Source: Secundilactobacillus pentosiphilus (lineage in GTDB: Bacteria; Bacillota; Bacilli; Lactobacillales; Lactobacillaceae). From it: 64,000 nt of DNA. The stretch spans positions 87,681 through 151,680 of the forward strand of contig NZ_BCMI01000005.1 of assembly GCF_002217985.1 (NCBI RefSeq), read 5' to 3'. Under the pieces are notes generated by a model. The model did not search any database and had not been told where the DNA came from. It was given only the letters and a program-made list of their open reading frames with translations. A program made the position numbers and the translations under genes. Shown piece by piece: positions 37,532 to 46,217 of the stretch. Position 1 is the stretch's first letter; each line of letters starts with the position of its first letter.

Positions 37532-38038
37532 ATGAGAAGGGAACATGCCAGCCGACGGCATATGAGTAATCGTATTTTGCTGACCATACTCGGTATCGTC
37601 GTGGTTTTACTGCTGATTCTTTTCGGCGGTATTCATCACGCAACCTCACCAGTCACCAAAGCCAAAGCTCAGTCGGTGCAAATTGCTAGGAAGTACGCTG
37701 GCCTCAAAACTACTGATGGTTTCTACTGGACCAACTTGGATCAAACCTACTACACAGTAGCTGGTAAAAATAATCACGATCAGTCAGTGTATATCATTGT
37801 TCCCCAAAAGGGCGGTAACGTTAGGGTTTTACAACAGAATAAGGGAATGTCCCGTAATCAGGCACTCGGCCGTATCTGGGCAAAACACAATCCCAAAAAG
37901 GTGATTTCTGCGGCTCTCAGTGTGTTTAACGGGCGTCCTGCCTGGGTTATCAGTTACATGAATCAAAAGGGTCAACTATGCTACGAAACGTTAAGTTTTA
38001 AGTCGGGTAAAGTATTACAAGCGATTGAAAACATCTAG
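37532..38038 (+). CDS. tseB: TseB-like protein (YpmB, DUF5590)
   Basis: 168 residues. A basic N-terminus and one membrane helix (about residues 17-37, ILLTILGIVVVLLLILFGGI) anchor an extracellular domain with two DUF5590/PepSY-like repeats (AKAQSVQIARKYAGL and KVISAALSVFNGRPAWVISY). In Bacillus the homologue YpmB/TseB assists PBP2A in cell-wall elongation. Position between dinG and aspB is the conserved one. GAAAGAAGG upstream of the ATG. Confidence 0.85.
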   Translation: MRREHASRRHMSNRILLTILGIVVVLLLILFGGIHHATSPVTKAKAQSVQIARKYAGLKTTDGFYWTNLDQTYYTVAGKNNHDQSVYIIVPQKGGNVRVLQQNKGMSRNQALGRIWAKHNPKKVISAALSVFNGRPAWVISYMNQKGQLCYETLSFKSGKVLQAIENI

Positions 38039-38059
38039 TTATTCAAGGAGGCCATTCTT

Positions 38060-39247
38060 TTGAAGATTTCACAGCGTGCACAACAGCTTCAGCCGTCAGC
38101 GACGATGAAAGTTTCCGCTCAAGCAAAACAAATGATTGCCGATGGCATTGATGTTATTAACCTGGGAATTGGCGAACCAGACTTCGAAACGCCCAAGAAT
38201 ATTGAAACGGCTGCTATTAATGCGATTCAAGCGGGCAAAGCGAGTTTTTATACACCAGCTGCCGGCATTCCGCGGTTACGAACCGCAGTGGCGACGCGTA
38301 CGACTAAAGATTACGGTCTAAAAGACGTAACGGCGCAAAACGTCGCTATTACCACGGGTGCTAAAATGGCGCTTTACAGCACCTGTCAAGCAATTCTTGA
38401 CGCGGGCGATGAGGTTTTGTTACCCGAGCCATACTGGGTCAGCTATTCTGAACAGATCAAGCTTGCTGGTGGTGTGCCGATTGCAGTTCCAGTCGATGAC
38501 AGCTTCAAAGTCACGCCAGCGGATCTAGAAGCCAAACTGACTGATAAGACGGTTGTTTTTGTGCTGAACAGTCCTGCCAATCCTACCGGGGTAATTTATG
38601 ATCAGACTGAACTGGCTGCGTTGAATGACTGGACCAAGCAGCATGATGTAATGGTGGTCACGGATGATATCTACGGTCAGCTGGTTTATAACGGTGCTAG
38701 CTTTACTTCCATTGCCCAGCTCACCGATCACTTAGACCCGCGGATCATCATTATTTCTGGCGGTAGTAAAACTTATTCCATGACGGGTTGGCGAATGGGT
38801 TATGTCGTTGCTGACAATCGGTTGATCAGTAAAATTTCGGCCTTTTTGTCCCACGCCACCGGTAACCCGACGGCTGCCAGTCAGTACGCGCTCTTAGAAG
38901 CCCTGACCGGGGATCAAAGTCAGGTTGAAGTTATGCGAAAAGCCTTTGAGGAGCGACTCAATACCATTTATCCGCTTTTAAACGATATTCCGGGCTTTGA
39001 ACTGAAAGTCAAACCGCAAGGAGCCTTTTACCTCTTTCCAGATGTTAGCGAAGCATTAAAACTTACCGGCATTGCAACAACTGGTGAATTGGCCAGCCGG
39101 CTATTGACTGAAGCACACGTTGCGATCGTTGACGGGAACGCCTTTGGTGTCAGGAACCACGTCCGTATTAGTTACGCGACTGATTTAGATTCATTGAAAA
39201 AGGCTATGGCTAGAATTAAGGCTTTCATGGTACAATTTAAAGACTAA
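38060..39247 (+). CDS. aspB: pyridoxal-phosphate aspartate aminotransferase (AspB type)
   Basis: 395 residues from TTG 38060 with AAGGAGG upstream. Fold-type I aminotransferase subgroup I-gamma: [14 protein letters not shown], the PLP-phosphate region [30 protein letters not shown] and the Schiff-base lysine in [16 protein letters not shown] (near residue 238). C-terminal substrate Arg is in NHVRISYAT. It probably makes aspartate from oxaloacetate, supplying the neighbouring asparaginyl-tRNA synthetase pathway only indirectly. asnS follows 22 bases downstream. Confidence 0.93.
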   Translation: MKISQRAQQLQPSATMKVSAQAKQMIADGIDVINLGIGEPDFETPKNIETAAINAIQAGKASFYTPAAGIPRLRTAVATRTTKDYGLKDVTAQNVAITTGAKMALYSTCQAILDAGDEVLLPEPYWVSYSEQIKLAGGVPIAVPVDDSFKVTPADLEAKLTDKTVVFVLNSPANPTGVIYDQTELAALNDWTKQHDVMVVTDDIYGQLVYNGASFTSIAQLTDHLDPRIIIISGGSKTYSMTGWRMGYVVADNRLISKISAFLSHATGNPTAASQYALLEALTGDQSQVEVMRKAFEERLNTIYPLLNDIPGFELKVKPQGAFYLFPDVSEALKLTGIATTGELASRLLTEAHVAIVDGNAFGVRNHVRISYATDLDSLKKAMARIKAFMVQFKD

Positions 39248-39269
39248 GCATTCATTAGGGGGTTACATT

Positions 39270-40565
39270 GTGCAACAGATTAACATCATTAACGCCAAAG
39301 ACCACGTTGACGAAAAAGTCAAAATTGGTGTTTGGCTAACAAACAAACGTTCCAGCGGAAAAATTTCCTTCCTTCAGTTACGAGACGGAACCGCCTTCTT
39401 CCAAGGTGTGGTTTTAAAAAATAACGTTTCCGAAGAAGTTTTTGAACTTGCTAAGGAACTCCGTCAAGAAACCAGTATGTGGATCACGGGTGTCATTCAC
39501 GAAGACAGCCGGTCTAAATTCGGTTACGAAATTGCCGTGGAAACCATCGACGTGATTGGGGAAAGTGAAGACTACCCGATTACGCCTAAGGAACACGGTA
39601 TCGACTTCTTGCTCGATCACCGTCACTTATGGCTGCGGTCATCACGGCCACATGCCACGATGGTTATCCGCAACGAAGTTATTCGGGCAACCTACGAATT
39701 CTTCAACAAGGAAGGCTTCGTTAAGATCGATGCTCCAATTTTGACTGGCAGCGCACCTGAAGGGACAACGGATCTGTTCCATACGGAATACTTTGACCGT
39801 GATGCTTACCTGTCACAATCCGGCCAGTTATATGAAGAAGCAGGCGCCATGGCCTTTGGTAAGGTCTTCTCATTTGGACCGACCTTCCGGGCTGAAAAAT
39901 CCAAAACTCGGCGTCATTTGATTGAATTCTGGATGATTGAACCGGAAATGGCCTTTATGCACCAAGAACAAAGCTTAGACGTTCAGGAACGCTACATTGC
40001 GTTCTTAGTTCAAAGCGTCATTGATCACTGTAAAGACGCACTTGAAACACTTGGGCGTGATATTGATGTTTTAAAGCAATATACGCAGTTACCTTATCCT
40101 CGAATCAGTTATGATGAAGCTGTTGAAATGCTTCAGCAAAACGGTTTCGACGTTGATTGGGGTGTTGACTTCGGTTCACCAGAAGAAACTTTCTTAGCTG
40201 ATCAGTTTAAACAACCAGTATTTGTTTTGAATTATCCTAAAGCAATCAAAGCCTTTTACATGAAGGAACACCCAACGCGTAAAGACGTTGTGATTTGTGC
40301 CGACCTGTTGGCACCTGAAGGCTATGGTGAAATCATTGGCGGTTCCGAAAGAGCCACCGACTACGACTACCTTTATGATCAAATCGTCAAGAACGGTTTG
40401 GATCCTAAGGAATACGCCTGGTACTTAGATTTACGGAAGTACGGCAGTGTACCGCATTCCGGATTTGGGTTAGGTCTTGAAAGAGCCCTTACTTGGATTA
40501 CCGGTGAAGACCACGTCCGGGAAACGATTCCGTTCCCACGTTTGCTGAACCGGATTTACCCGTAG
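39270..40565 (+). CDS. asnS: asparaginyl-tRNA synthetase
   Basis: 431 residues from GTG 39270, with AGGGGG upstream. The N-terminal OB-fold anticodon domain covers about 1-105. The class II core has motif 1 region [20 protein letters not shown], motif 2 [20 protein letters not shown] and motif 3 [15 protein letters not shown]. Expected length. No T-box leader is seen; the gene is transcribed with aspB. A hairpin with T-rich tail follows. Confidence 0.96.
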   Translation: MQQINIINAKDHVDEKVKIGVWLTNKRSSGKISFLQLRDGTAFFQGVVLKNNVSEEVFELAKELRQETSMWITGVIHEDSRSKFGYEIAVETIDVIGESEDYPITPKEHGIDFLLDHRHLWLRSSRPHATMVIRNEVIRATYEFFNKEGFVKIDAPILTGSAPEGTTDLFHTEYFDRDAYLSQSGQLYEEAGAMAFGKVFSFGPTFRAEKSKTRRHLIEFWMIEPEMAFMHQEQSLDVQERYIAFLVQSVIDHCKDALETLGRDIDVLKQYTQLPYPRISYDEAVEMLQQNGFDVDWGVDFGSPEETFLADQFKQPVFVLNYPKAIKAFYMKEHPTRKDVVICADLLAPEGYGEIIGGSERATDYDYLYDQIVKNGLDPKEYAWYLDLRKYGSVPHSGFGLGLERALTWITGEDHVRETIPFPRLLNRIYP

Positions 40566-40592
40566 AACGAAAGACAACTATTGTTTGAAGCA

Positions 40593-40645
40593 GAAACTTC
40601 TCCAGAGCCTAATTTTGATTGGTGCGATGGGGGAGTTTCTTCGCT
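40593..40645 (+). terminator. probable terminator or attenuator between asnS and dnaD
   Basis: GAAACTTCTCC (40593-40603) pairs with GGGGGAGTTTC (40629-40639) via two G-U pairs and a long loop; TTCTTCGCTTTG follows. The weak T run suggests partial read-through into dnaD. Confidence 0.5.
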
Positions 40646-40678
40646 TTGTCAATGTATGACATGATTGGAGGGCATGAT

Positions 40679-41392
40679 ATGGACGCATTTGCGAATGCCT
40701 TGATTAAATCGGGGCAGACCACTATTGCCACTTTACTGCTGGAACACTATCGTGAATTGGGGATGAGCAACACCGAGTTCTTAATTTACCTGCAAATCAA
40801 AAGCTATAACGATCGGGGCATTAGTTTTCCCCAAACAGAAACTATCGCTAAAGCAGTCGGTCTGACTGACAACCAAATTTTTCAGGAGCTGCACACGATG
40901 ATCGGCAAGCGATTAATGCAAATTGATACCGTACAGCAGCCTGGACAATTAGCGCGAGATTCGTATGACTTTACCTTACTGTACGAAAAACTAGCCCAGT
41001 ACGTCAAAAAATCGGAAACCGAAACCATTACCAGTCAAGTTGATAATGATCGTGAAACGATTTTTAATCAGATTGAAACCGAATTTGGCCGTCCGTTGTC
41101 ACCGATTGAACTGGAAATGATCTCGCAATGGCTAGATGAAGATCATTATCAGGTAGACGTGATCCGGTTAGCCTTAAAAGAGGCGGTCCTAAATCAAGTT
41201 TATAACTTAAAGTATATGGACCGTATCCTGCTAAATTGGCAAAAAAAGCACCTAACGACTCCGGAACAGATTCAGCATGAACATCAACAGCATCAGCAAA
41301 ACCGGACGTCAACGGGCACCAACAAGCCGAATAAGGGTGCCAAAAAACCAGCTATTCCAATTTTTAAAATTGGTGAAAAACCGAAAGATTAG
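40679..41392 (+). CDS. dnaD: primosomal protein DnaD
   Basis: 237 residues from ATG 40679, chosen for GGAGGG at 40667-40672. The N-terminal winged helix (about 1-110) contains TEFLIYLQIKSYNDRGISFPQ; the DnaD/DnaB2 domain follows with FGRPLSPIELEMISQWL and the C-terminal YxxxIL-type motif LKYMDRILLNW. The last 40 residues are a Gln/His/Thr-rich then basic tail. DnaD loads the replicative helicase with DnaA or PriA. In Bacillus and many lactobacilli nth follows; here it does not. Confidence 0.94.
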   Translation: MDAFANALIKSGQTTIATLLLEHYRELGMSNTEFLIYLQIKSYNDRGISFPQTETIAKAVGLTDNQIFQELHTMIGKRLMQIDTVQQPGQLARDSYDFTLLYEKLAQYVKKSETETITSQVDNDRETIFNQIETEFGRPLSPIELEMISQWLDEDHYQVDVIRLALKEAVLNQVYNLKYMDRILLNWQKKHLTTPEQIQHEHQQHQQNRTSTGTNKPNKGAKKPAIPIFKIGEKPKD

Positions 41393-41414
41393 TGGCATTA
41401 TTGCGGATTGACAG

Positions 41415-41456
41415 TAAAAAAGCACCATCCCGATGGTTTTCGGGATGGTGCTTTTG
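41415..41456. terminator. bidirectional terminator after dnaD, also the hairpin of repeat copy B
   Basis: AAAAAAGCACCATCCCGA pairs with TCGGGATGGTGCTTTT around TGGTTT (41415-41456). It follows dnaD on the plus strand and lies in the position corresponding to the hairpin of repeat copy A. Confidence 0.9.
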
Positions 41457-41582
41457 CTGCTATATGGCCGAAATCTGAGTTGTGAAGCAGGTTAGGGCTA
41501 TATTCAAGTAGTCGTTTCAGGCTGTATCTTAGTCAAGAAGCCAACTGGAATTCTTATCACTATAGACTTAAGTCACGAGTCT
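41457..41582 (-). repeat. intergenic repeat element, copy B
   Basis: Read on the minus strand, GTGACTTAAGTCTATA (41576 to 41561) opens a block differing from copy A (12493-12526) at 3 of 34 positions, and 41503 to 41465 differs from 12577-12615 at 5 of 39, nearly all transitions. The middle is less alike. As in copy A a hairpin follows the second block, here the terminator at 41415-41456. The element occupies the place where nth and small genes usually lie between dnaD and ponA. Confidence 0.75.
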
Positions 41583-41607
41583 GCTTTTTTGATCTTATCT
41601 TACCCGG

Positions 41608-43941
41608 CTACTGACCAGCTTTCGGTGAAGTCGAGTTAGCTTTTCCAGCGTTCGAATTAGTATTGGCGTTGTTGTTATTCGTATTATCCTTTGGTGCACT
41701 TTCATTGGAAGCCGAATTCGTATTCTGGGTATCGTTATTATTATCGTTACCATTGCCACCATTACCGTTACCGCCATTTGGACGCTGTTCAGTAGAAGTG
41801 CTTGATCTTTCACTAGAACTAGAAGATCTTGACGTATTATTCGTGTTGGCTTGATTATTTCCCGTCGAGTCATTGGTATTAGTACTGCTGCTGTTACCAT
41901 CATTTGTGGCGGTTGACGCATCACCCGGATAGCCGGCAACGTAGTACTCAGTAGTGCCGTTACGCTTCGTTGGAACGACGTCCGATGGCGCAGTCCAGTC
42001 GGTATTACTTGCACTTTGCTGAACATAACCCATTTCGGAACGATAAATTTCTTGGGCGATTTTAGTTTGGGCTTCAGGAATGTAATGACCGGCCTGGAAT
42101 TGCTTGTCATACCCCGTCCAAATCGACAGCGAGTAATTCTTAGTGTACCCCGTAAACCAGGAATCCATTGCAGCGTCACCCGGGACAGAGGATGCGTAGT
42201 CATCAGGATAGGCAGTCGTCCCAGTTTTACCCGCTTGATATAAGCCGGAAATCTTCGCTGCGGTACCAGAACCGTTTGGACTCGTCATCACACCCTTTAG
42301 CATATCAGTAATCATGAAGGCCGTTGCCGGCGACATTGCGCGGGTGCCTTTGGCATGGTAATAGTGTGTTTGACCATCAGCGGTTACCACGTGATTGAGC
42401 AGACGCGGCTTATAGTAAGTACCGCCATTAGCAAAGGCAGCGTAAGCGGCAGCTTCTTGTTCGGTAGAAATATAGAGGCCGATCCCATTTTGAAGCGTCA
42501 GCTTATTTTTAAACGTCATTCCGAGGTTGCCCAAGAAGTCAGTAGCGCGATTAACACCCACAGCGTCCATCGTTCGGACCGCCGGAATATTCCGCGATTC
42601 AACCAACGCTTTACGCATCGTGATGGTACCTTCATGCCGATTATCAAAGTCGTTTAGCTGCCGGTTAGTTCCCGGATAGGTATACGGCGTATCTTGAACC
42701 GGCTGATAGGTTGGGTATTTCAAATATTGGATAGCCGGACCATAATCGGCAATCGGCTTCGCCGTTGACCCACTGGAACGATCGGTTTGAACGGCCCGGT
42801 TAAGGCCTAAGGTTACGTTGCCGGTTTTACGGCCGCCCAGCATGGCAACGACCTGGCCGTTGTGCGGATCAACCATTGTCGCACCCATCTGGAACTTATT
42901 ATTCGGATAGGAGACGTAATTATTGCTGTTAGCAATGCTGTACAAGTGCTTTTGAGCTGACATATTAAGGTTGGTATAAACCCTCAAGCCATCCGTATTA
43001 GTGTTGTAGCCCTCGTTCTTAAGTTCGGCGTAGACCTCTTTAAGGTAAGAATCAATATATTTTTGATTCGTTAAGTTAATGGTGCTGACCGGATGAGTTT
43101 GGGCTAAGCCGCTTTGTACGCTGGTGGCTTTAGCATTGGCTGCCTGACTGGCAGTAATCTGTTTGTTGGCAACCATGGCATCCAAGACTTGGTCACGACG
43201 GTACTTGGCATATTGAGGATGGTGAATTGGATCGTAGTTCACGGGACTTTGCGGCATCCCAGCTAACGTTGCCAGTTCCTGTAAGTTCAGACTTGATAAG
43301 GACTTACCGTAGTAGTAGTGGGCAGCCGTCTGCATCCCGTAGACACCATTGCCCATATAAACCTTATTAATGTAGAATTCAAGGATTTGCTGTTTACTGT
43401 ACTTTTGGTCAACTTTGATTGCTAACCAAGCCTCTTGTGACTTGCGTTTTAAGGTTTGGTCTGACTTGGCAGTAGAAAAGACTGAAAGTTTAACCAGTTG
43501 CTGCGTTAAAGTACTGCCACCCTGAAGCCCCAGTGATGAGCCGGTAACGTTGTGAAATGCAGCACTCATAATTCTAACGGGGTCCACACCATGATTCTTG
43601 TAGAAACGCCGGTCCTCGATAGAAACCACAGCGGCTTTCAACGTTGCAGGAATATTGTTCGATTTAACGTAATCACGGTTTTGTGCGCCTAATCTTGAAA
43701 TCACATCGTTGTTAGAATCGTATACTTTAGTTGAAGTATCACTTTCCAACGCGGATTGTGAAATACTTGGCGCACCCTGTGCGTAATAAAAGAACACCAC
43801 CGCACCCAATAAAATGACAGCTAAAAAGAGGACGACCGCCCACTTAAGTATCCGCCATAAGGTGTGATGGCCCTTAGGACCGCGATCGTGTTGGGCTCGC
43901 AGTTCTGAGCGTGTCTGAGGATTGGATTGATTACTTGACAT
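41608..43941 (-). CDS. ponA: class A penicillin-binding protein 1A
   Basis: 777 residues; AAAGGAGT precedes the ATG at 43941. A cytoplasmic basic segment and one membrane helix (about residues 28-55) lead to a GT51 glycosyltransferase domain (VSIEDRRFYKNHGVDP, GGSTLTQQLVK, KRKSQEAWLA, EFYINKVYMGNGVYG) and a transpeptidase domain with STAK catalytic serine (SGSTAKPIADY), the SxN region and KTGTT. Residues about 680-777 are a low-complexity tail of Asn, Ser, Thr and Gly without known fold. It polymerises and crosslinks peptidoglycan at the membrane surface. recU lies 24 bases upstream in the same direction, the conserved recU-ponA pair. Confidence 0.95.
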   Translation of the reverse strand: MSSNQSNPQTRSELRAQHDRGPKGHHTLWRILKWAVVLFLAVILLGAVVFFYYAQGAPSISQSALESDTSTKVYDSNNDVISRLGAQNRDYVKSNNIPATLKAAVVSIEDRRFYKNHGVDPVRIMSAAFHNVTGSSLGLQGGSTLTQQLVKLSVFSTAKSDQTLKRKSQEAWLAIKVDQKYSKQQILEFYINKVYMGNGVYGMQTAAHYYYGKSLSSLNLQELATLAGMPQSPVNYDPIHHPQYAKYRRDQVLDAMVANKQITASQAANAKATSVQSGLAQTHPVSTINLTNQKYIDSYLKEVYAELKNEGYNTNTDGLRVYTNLNMSAQKHLYSIANSNNYVSYPNNKFQMGATMVDPHNGQVVAMLGGRKTGNVTLGLNRAVQTDRSSGSTAKPIADYGPAIQYLKYPTYQPVQDTPYTYPGTNRQLNDFDNRHEGTITMRKALVESRNIPAVRTMDAVGVNRATDFLGNLGMTFKNKLTLQNGIGLYISTEQEAAAYAAFANGGTYYKPRLLNHVVTADGQTHYYHAKGTRAMSPATAFMITDMLKGVMTSPNGSGTAAKISGLYQAGKTGTTAYPDDYASSVPGDAAMDSWFTGYTKNYSLSIWTGYDKQFQAGHYIPEAQTKIAQEIYRSEMGYVQQSASNTDWTAPSDVVPTKRNGTTEYYVAGYPGDASTATNDGNSSSTNTNDSTGNNQANTNNTSRSSSSSERSSTSTEQRPNGGNGNGGNGNDNNNDTQNTNSASNESAPKDNTNNNNANTNSNAGKANSTSPKAGQ

Positions 43942-43965
43942 AAATAGACTCCTTTGATTAAGGCG

Positions 43966-44571
43966 TTAAATGAGTTGATCAACCGCATCAAGATAAGCAA
44001 TGATGGGATTGAGCGAATACTTTATCGGTATGGCATGCGTTTCAAATGCAGTTAGCGGAATCGACTTTCTGCCACCTGCGTCTTCCTGTGCATCCCAGTA
44101 TTCGATTAAATCAGTTGCCTTCAATAAATAGAGTTGATCGAGGGTAACGAACTTGATCAAACCAAAACAAATTCCGCCTTGTTTTAAACAACTACGCATA
44201 TGTTCTACTTGATGCTGATGAAAATTATCCAACGGGAAACGGGTCTTTTCCTTAGTTTCCTTAGCATCAAAATCGATATACCGGCCACGATAAACTCCGT
44301 TATAATCAGTGGTAGAGGCTTGTCGGAAATAAGCTTCCCGAATCACCGCGGCACTGCGTTTGGGATAATCTACCTTGACGATTTGAATAGGAGTCGGTTT
44401 TTTATGAATGACTGCAATCTCGTGGGCCAAATAGTACTGATTGCTCTCGTTAATTTCCTGTTCCAACGTCATCCCGCGACCACCATGTTTAATTAATGAA
44501 GATTTCGTACGCAGCGTACGTTTGGCTGGTTGCGGTTGGTATTTCGTCCCATTTGGATAATGGATTGTCAC
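43966..44571 (-). CDS. recU: Holliday junction resolvase RecU
   Basis: 201 residues from GTG 44571. AAAGAGATGATC, a 10 of 12 match to the anti-Shine-Dalgarno complement, precedes it and the product then starts VTIHYPNG, close to Bacillus MIRYPNG; ATG 44583 lies inside that site. Family motifs are RGMTLEQEINESNQYYL, the catalytic region STTDYNGVYRGRYIDFDAKET, and FPLDNFHQHQVEHM. RecU cuts Holliday junctions and modulates RecA. Cotranscribed with ponA, as in other Firmicutes. Confidence 0.94.
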   Translation of the reverse strand: MTIHYPNGTKYQPQPAKRTLRTKSSLIKHGGRGMTLEQEINESNQYYLAHEIAVIHKKPTPIQIVKVDYPKRSAAVIREAYFRQASTTDYNGVYRGRYIDFDAKETKEKTRFPLDNFHQHQVEHMRSCLKQGGICFGLIKFVTLDQLYLLKATDLIEYWDAQEDAGGRKSIPLTAFETHAIPIKYSLNPIIAYLDAVDQLI

Positions 44572-44633
44572 TGGCTGGATCATCTCTTTTCTATAGTAAA
44601 ATATTGAAAAAAAGTGCATACCCAGTTACGGTT

Positions 44634-44643
44634 ATTATACCAA
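44634..44643 (-). promoter_or_regulatory. extended -10 promoter of recU-ponA
   Basis: On the minus strand TTGGTATAAT, with TATAAT as the complement of 44634-44639 and the upstream TG. A TTTTTA about 17 bases further is a poor -35 box. Confidence 0.5.
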
Positions 44644-44759
44644 GTTGCTTCACGAATAAAAACTGGAATATGAAACTATTACCTTAAGGAAGATGTAAGA
44701 AAAATAGTTTTTTCATAACACTCATGGTTGAAATGATACCACAAAAAGGAGGTAGGGGA

Positions 44760-45329
44760 ATGCAACGGGTTTGGATTACTGGCTATCGGGCCTACGAATT
44801 AGGCGTTTTCTCGGAAAAAGAGCCTAAATTCTTAGTGTTGCAATACGCCTTAAAAAAGTTAATCACGCAGGCTGTTGAAGACGGCACCACCTGGCTGATC
44901 ACTGGTGGCCAGATGGGAATTGAGCAGTGGGCCGCACAGGTTGGAATGACACTGAAAAGCGACTATCCAGAACTTCAGGTTGCTATGATGACACCATTTA
45001 CTCACTTTGGGAGCAAGTGGAAACCAGACAACCAAGCAAAGCTGGCCGCGTTGCTCTCGCAGGTGGATTTTCAAGCCAGCGTCAGCAATCACGATTATTC
45101 ATCGCCGCAACAGTTAAGAAATTACCAAGAATTTATGCTCACGCATACCGATGGCGCGATTTTAGTATACGATGTAGACAACGAGGGCAAATCGAGGTAC
45201 GATTATAATGCAATTGTTAATTGGCAAGATCAGCACGATTATCCTCTGCAGCTAATTGATTTTGATCAATTGCAAGAATTTTCGTATGAATTTGCAGAAA
45301 TTTCAAATAAGGGTTTCAATTCTAACTAA
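44760..45329 (+). CDS. ypsA: YpsA-like SLOG-domain protein (DUF1273)
   Basis: 189 residues from ATG 44760 with AAGGAGG at 44746-44752. Nucleotide-binding Rossmann-like SLOG fold: WITGYRAYELGVF at the start, LITGGQMGIEQWAAQVG (glycine-rich loop, residues 47-63) and ILVYDVDNEGKSRYDYNAI. YpsA is genetically linked to cell division in Bacillus and Staphylococcus and always neighbours gpsB, which follows 53 bases downstream. Biochemical activity unknown. Confidence 0.92.
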   Translation: MQRVWITGYRAYELGVFSEKEPKFLVLQYALKKLITQAVEDGTTWLITGGQMGIEQWAAQVGMTLKSDYPELQVAMMTPFTHFGSKWKPDNQAKLAALLSQVDFQASVSNHDYSSPQQLRNYQEFMLTHTDGAILVYDVDNEGKSRYDYNAIVNWQDQHDYPLQLIDFDQLQEFSYEFAEISNKGFNSN

Positions 45330-45382
45330 AGTTTGATAACATCTTAAATGTTGGTGTTGAATAAATGATGAGGTGTATTTAA

Positions 45383-45730
45383 ATGGCAACCATTAATTAT
45401 AATCCAAAAGACATCCTTCAAAAAGAGTTTCGTCAAAAAATGCGGGGTTACGATCCTGCCGACGTTGACAGCTTTTTAGACAATGTGATCAAGGATTATG
45501 AAACATTCACAAAGGAAAATCAGCACCTCCAAGACGAGAATGAACGTCTGCGTGCAAAAGTTGATGAATTGACGAAACAGTTATCCGTTGGTGGTACGAC
45601 TACGGCTCAACCGAGTCAGCCGGCTACAAATGTGACTAACATGGATATTTTAAAACGTCTTTCCAATTTGGAACGTCACGTCTTCGGTTCTCAAGTAGAC
45701 AGTGGTGCTAACGCATCTCACCGTCTTTAA
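45383..45730 (+). CDS. gpsB: cell division regulator GpsB
   Basis: 115 residues. The N-terminal DivIVA-type domain [33 protein letters not shown] and a coiled coil (about 38-68) precede a Thr/Gln/Pro linker and a short C-terminal helix ([15 protein letters not shown]) that forms the hexamer in homologues. GpsB links PBPs to the division and elongation machineries; the ponA product encoded nearby is the kind of partner it binds. GATGAGGTG is the ribosome binding site. rnpB follows at once. Confidence 0.95.
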   Translation: MATINYNPKDILQKEFRQKMRGYDPADVDSFLDNVIKDYETFTKENQHLQDENERLRAKVDELTKQLSVGGTTTAQPSQPATNVTNMDILKRLSNLERHVFGSQVDSGANASHRL

Positions 45731-45743
45731 CAATTTGATAGTA

Positions 45744-46142
45744 ACTTGTAAATCTCGGGTAATCGCGGTCGGCTTATGTCGGCTGAGGAAAGTCCATGCT
45801 CGCACAAGCTGAGATGCTTGTAGTGTTCGTGCTCGGTGAAAAAATAAGCCGGGGGACTTCGCAAGAAGTTACGGCGGGAAAAAGCGCTAAGGTTTCGGCT
45901 ATGCGTTAATATCCCTGAAAAGTGCCACAGCGACGATGACGTATTCGGAAACGGGTACGGTGGAACGTTGGTAAACCCCTCGAGCGGGCAACCCAAACTA
46001 TGGTAGGGGAGCTTCACATCTGGAAATGAACTAAATGTGGGGGGAGAGTTTTTAACTCTCGAGATAGATGATTACCACTTTATTAGACTGTCCCTGACAA
46101 CTAATAAAGTACGGAACATGGCTTACAGAGATTTACAGTTCA
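45744..46142 (+). ncRNA. rnpB: RNase P RNA, type B
   Basis: Contains the universally conserved segments GAGGAAAGTCCATGCTCGCA (45784 on), GTGCCACAG, GGTAAACCCCTCGAGCG and ATAGATGATTACCAC, and ends near ACATGGCTTACAGA. Helix P1 is formed by TGTAAATCTC (45747-45756) with GAGATTTACA (46128-46137). The arrangement follows the Bacillus (type B) class. It is the catalytic RNA that matures tRNA 5' ends. The location right after gpsB is standard in Lactobacillales. Exact ends are estimated. Confidence 0.96.
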
Positions 46143-46147
46143 GGATT

Positions 46148-46174
46148 GGTGAGAGGTGACTCTCACCTTTTTTT
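46148..46174 (+). terminator. rnpB terminator
   Basis: GGTGAGAG (46148-46155) and CTCTCACC (46160-46167) around GTGA, followed by TTTTTTT. Confidence 0.93.
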
Positions 46175-46217
46175 ATGCAATTTAACTGGCCACTCACCAC
46201 AAAGAAAGAGGCAAATC

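Noticed and set aside
39240..39270. T-box leader for asnS
   Set aside because: Only 22 bases separate aspB from asnS and no T-box sequence or specifier stem is present.
41595..42203. Second minus-strand frame of about 200 codons under the PBP1A C-terminus
   Set aside because: It is a shifted reading of the low-complexity tail (Ile/Thr/Arg-rich), without ribosome binding site.
46146..46217. N-terminal extension of rlmL upstream of ATG 46218
   Set aside because: It would translate the rnpB terminator; the THUMP domain begins normally from 46218.
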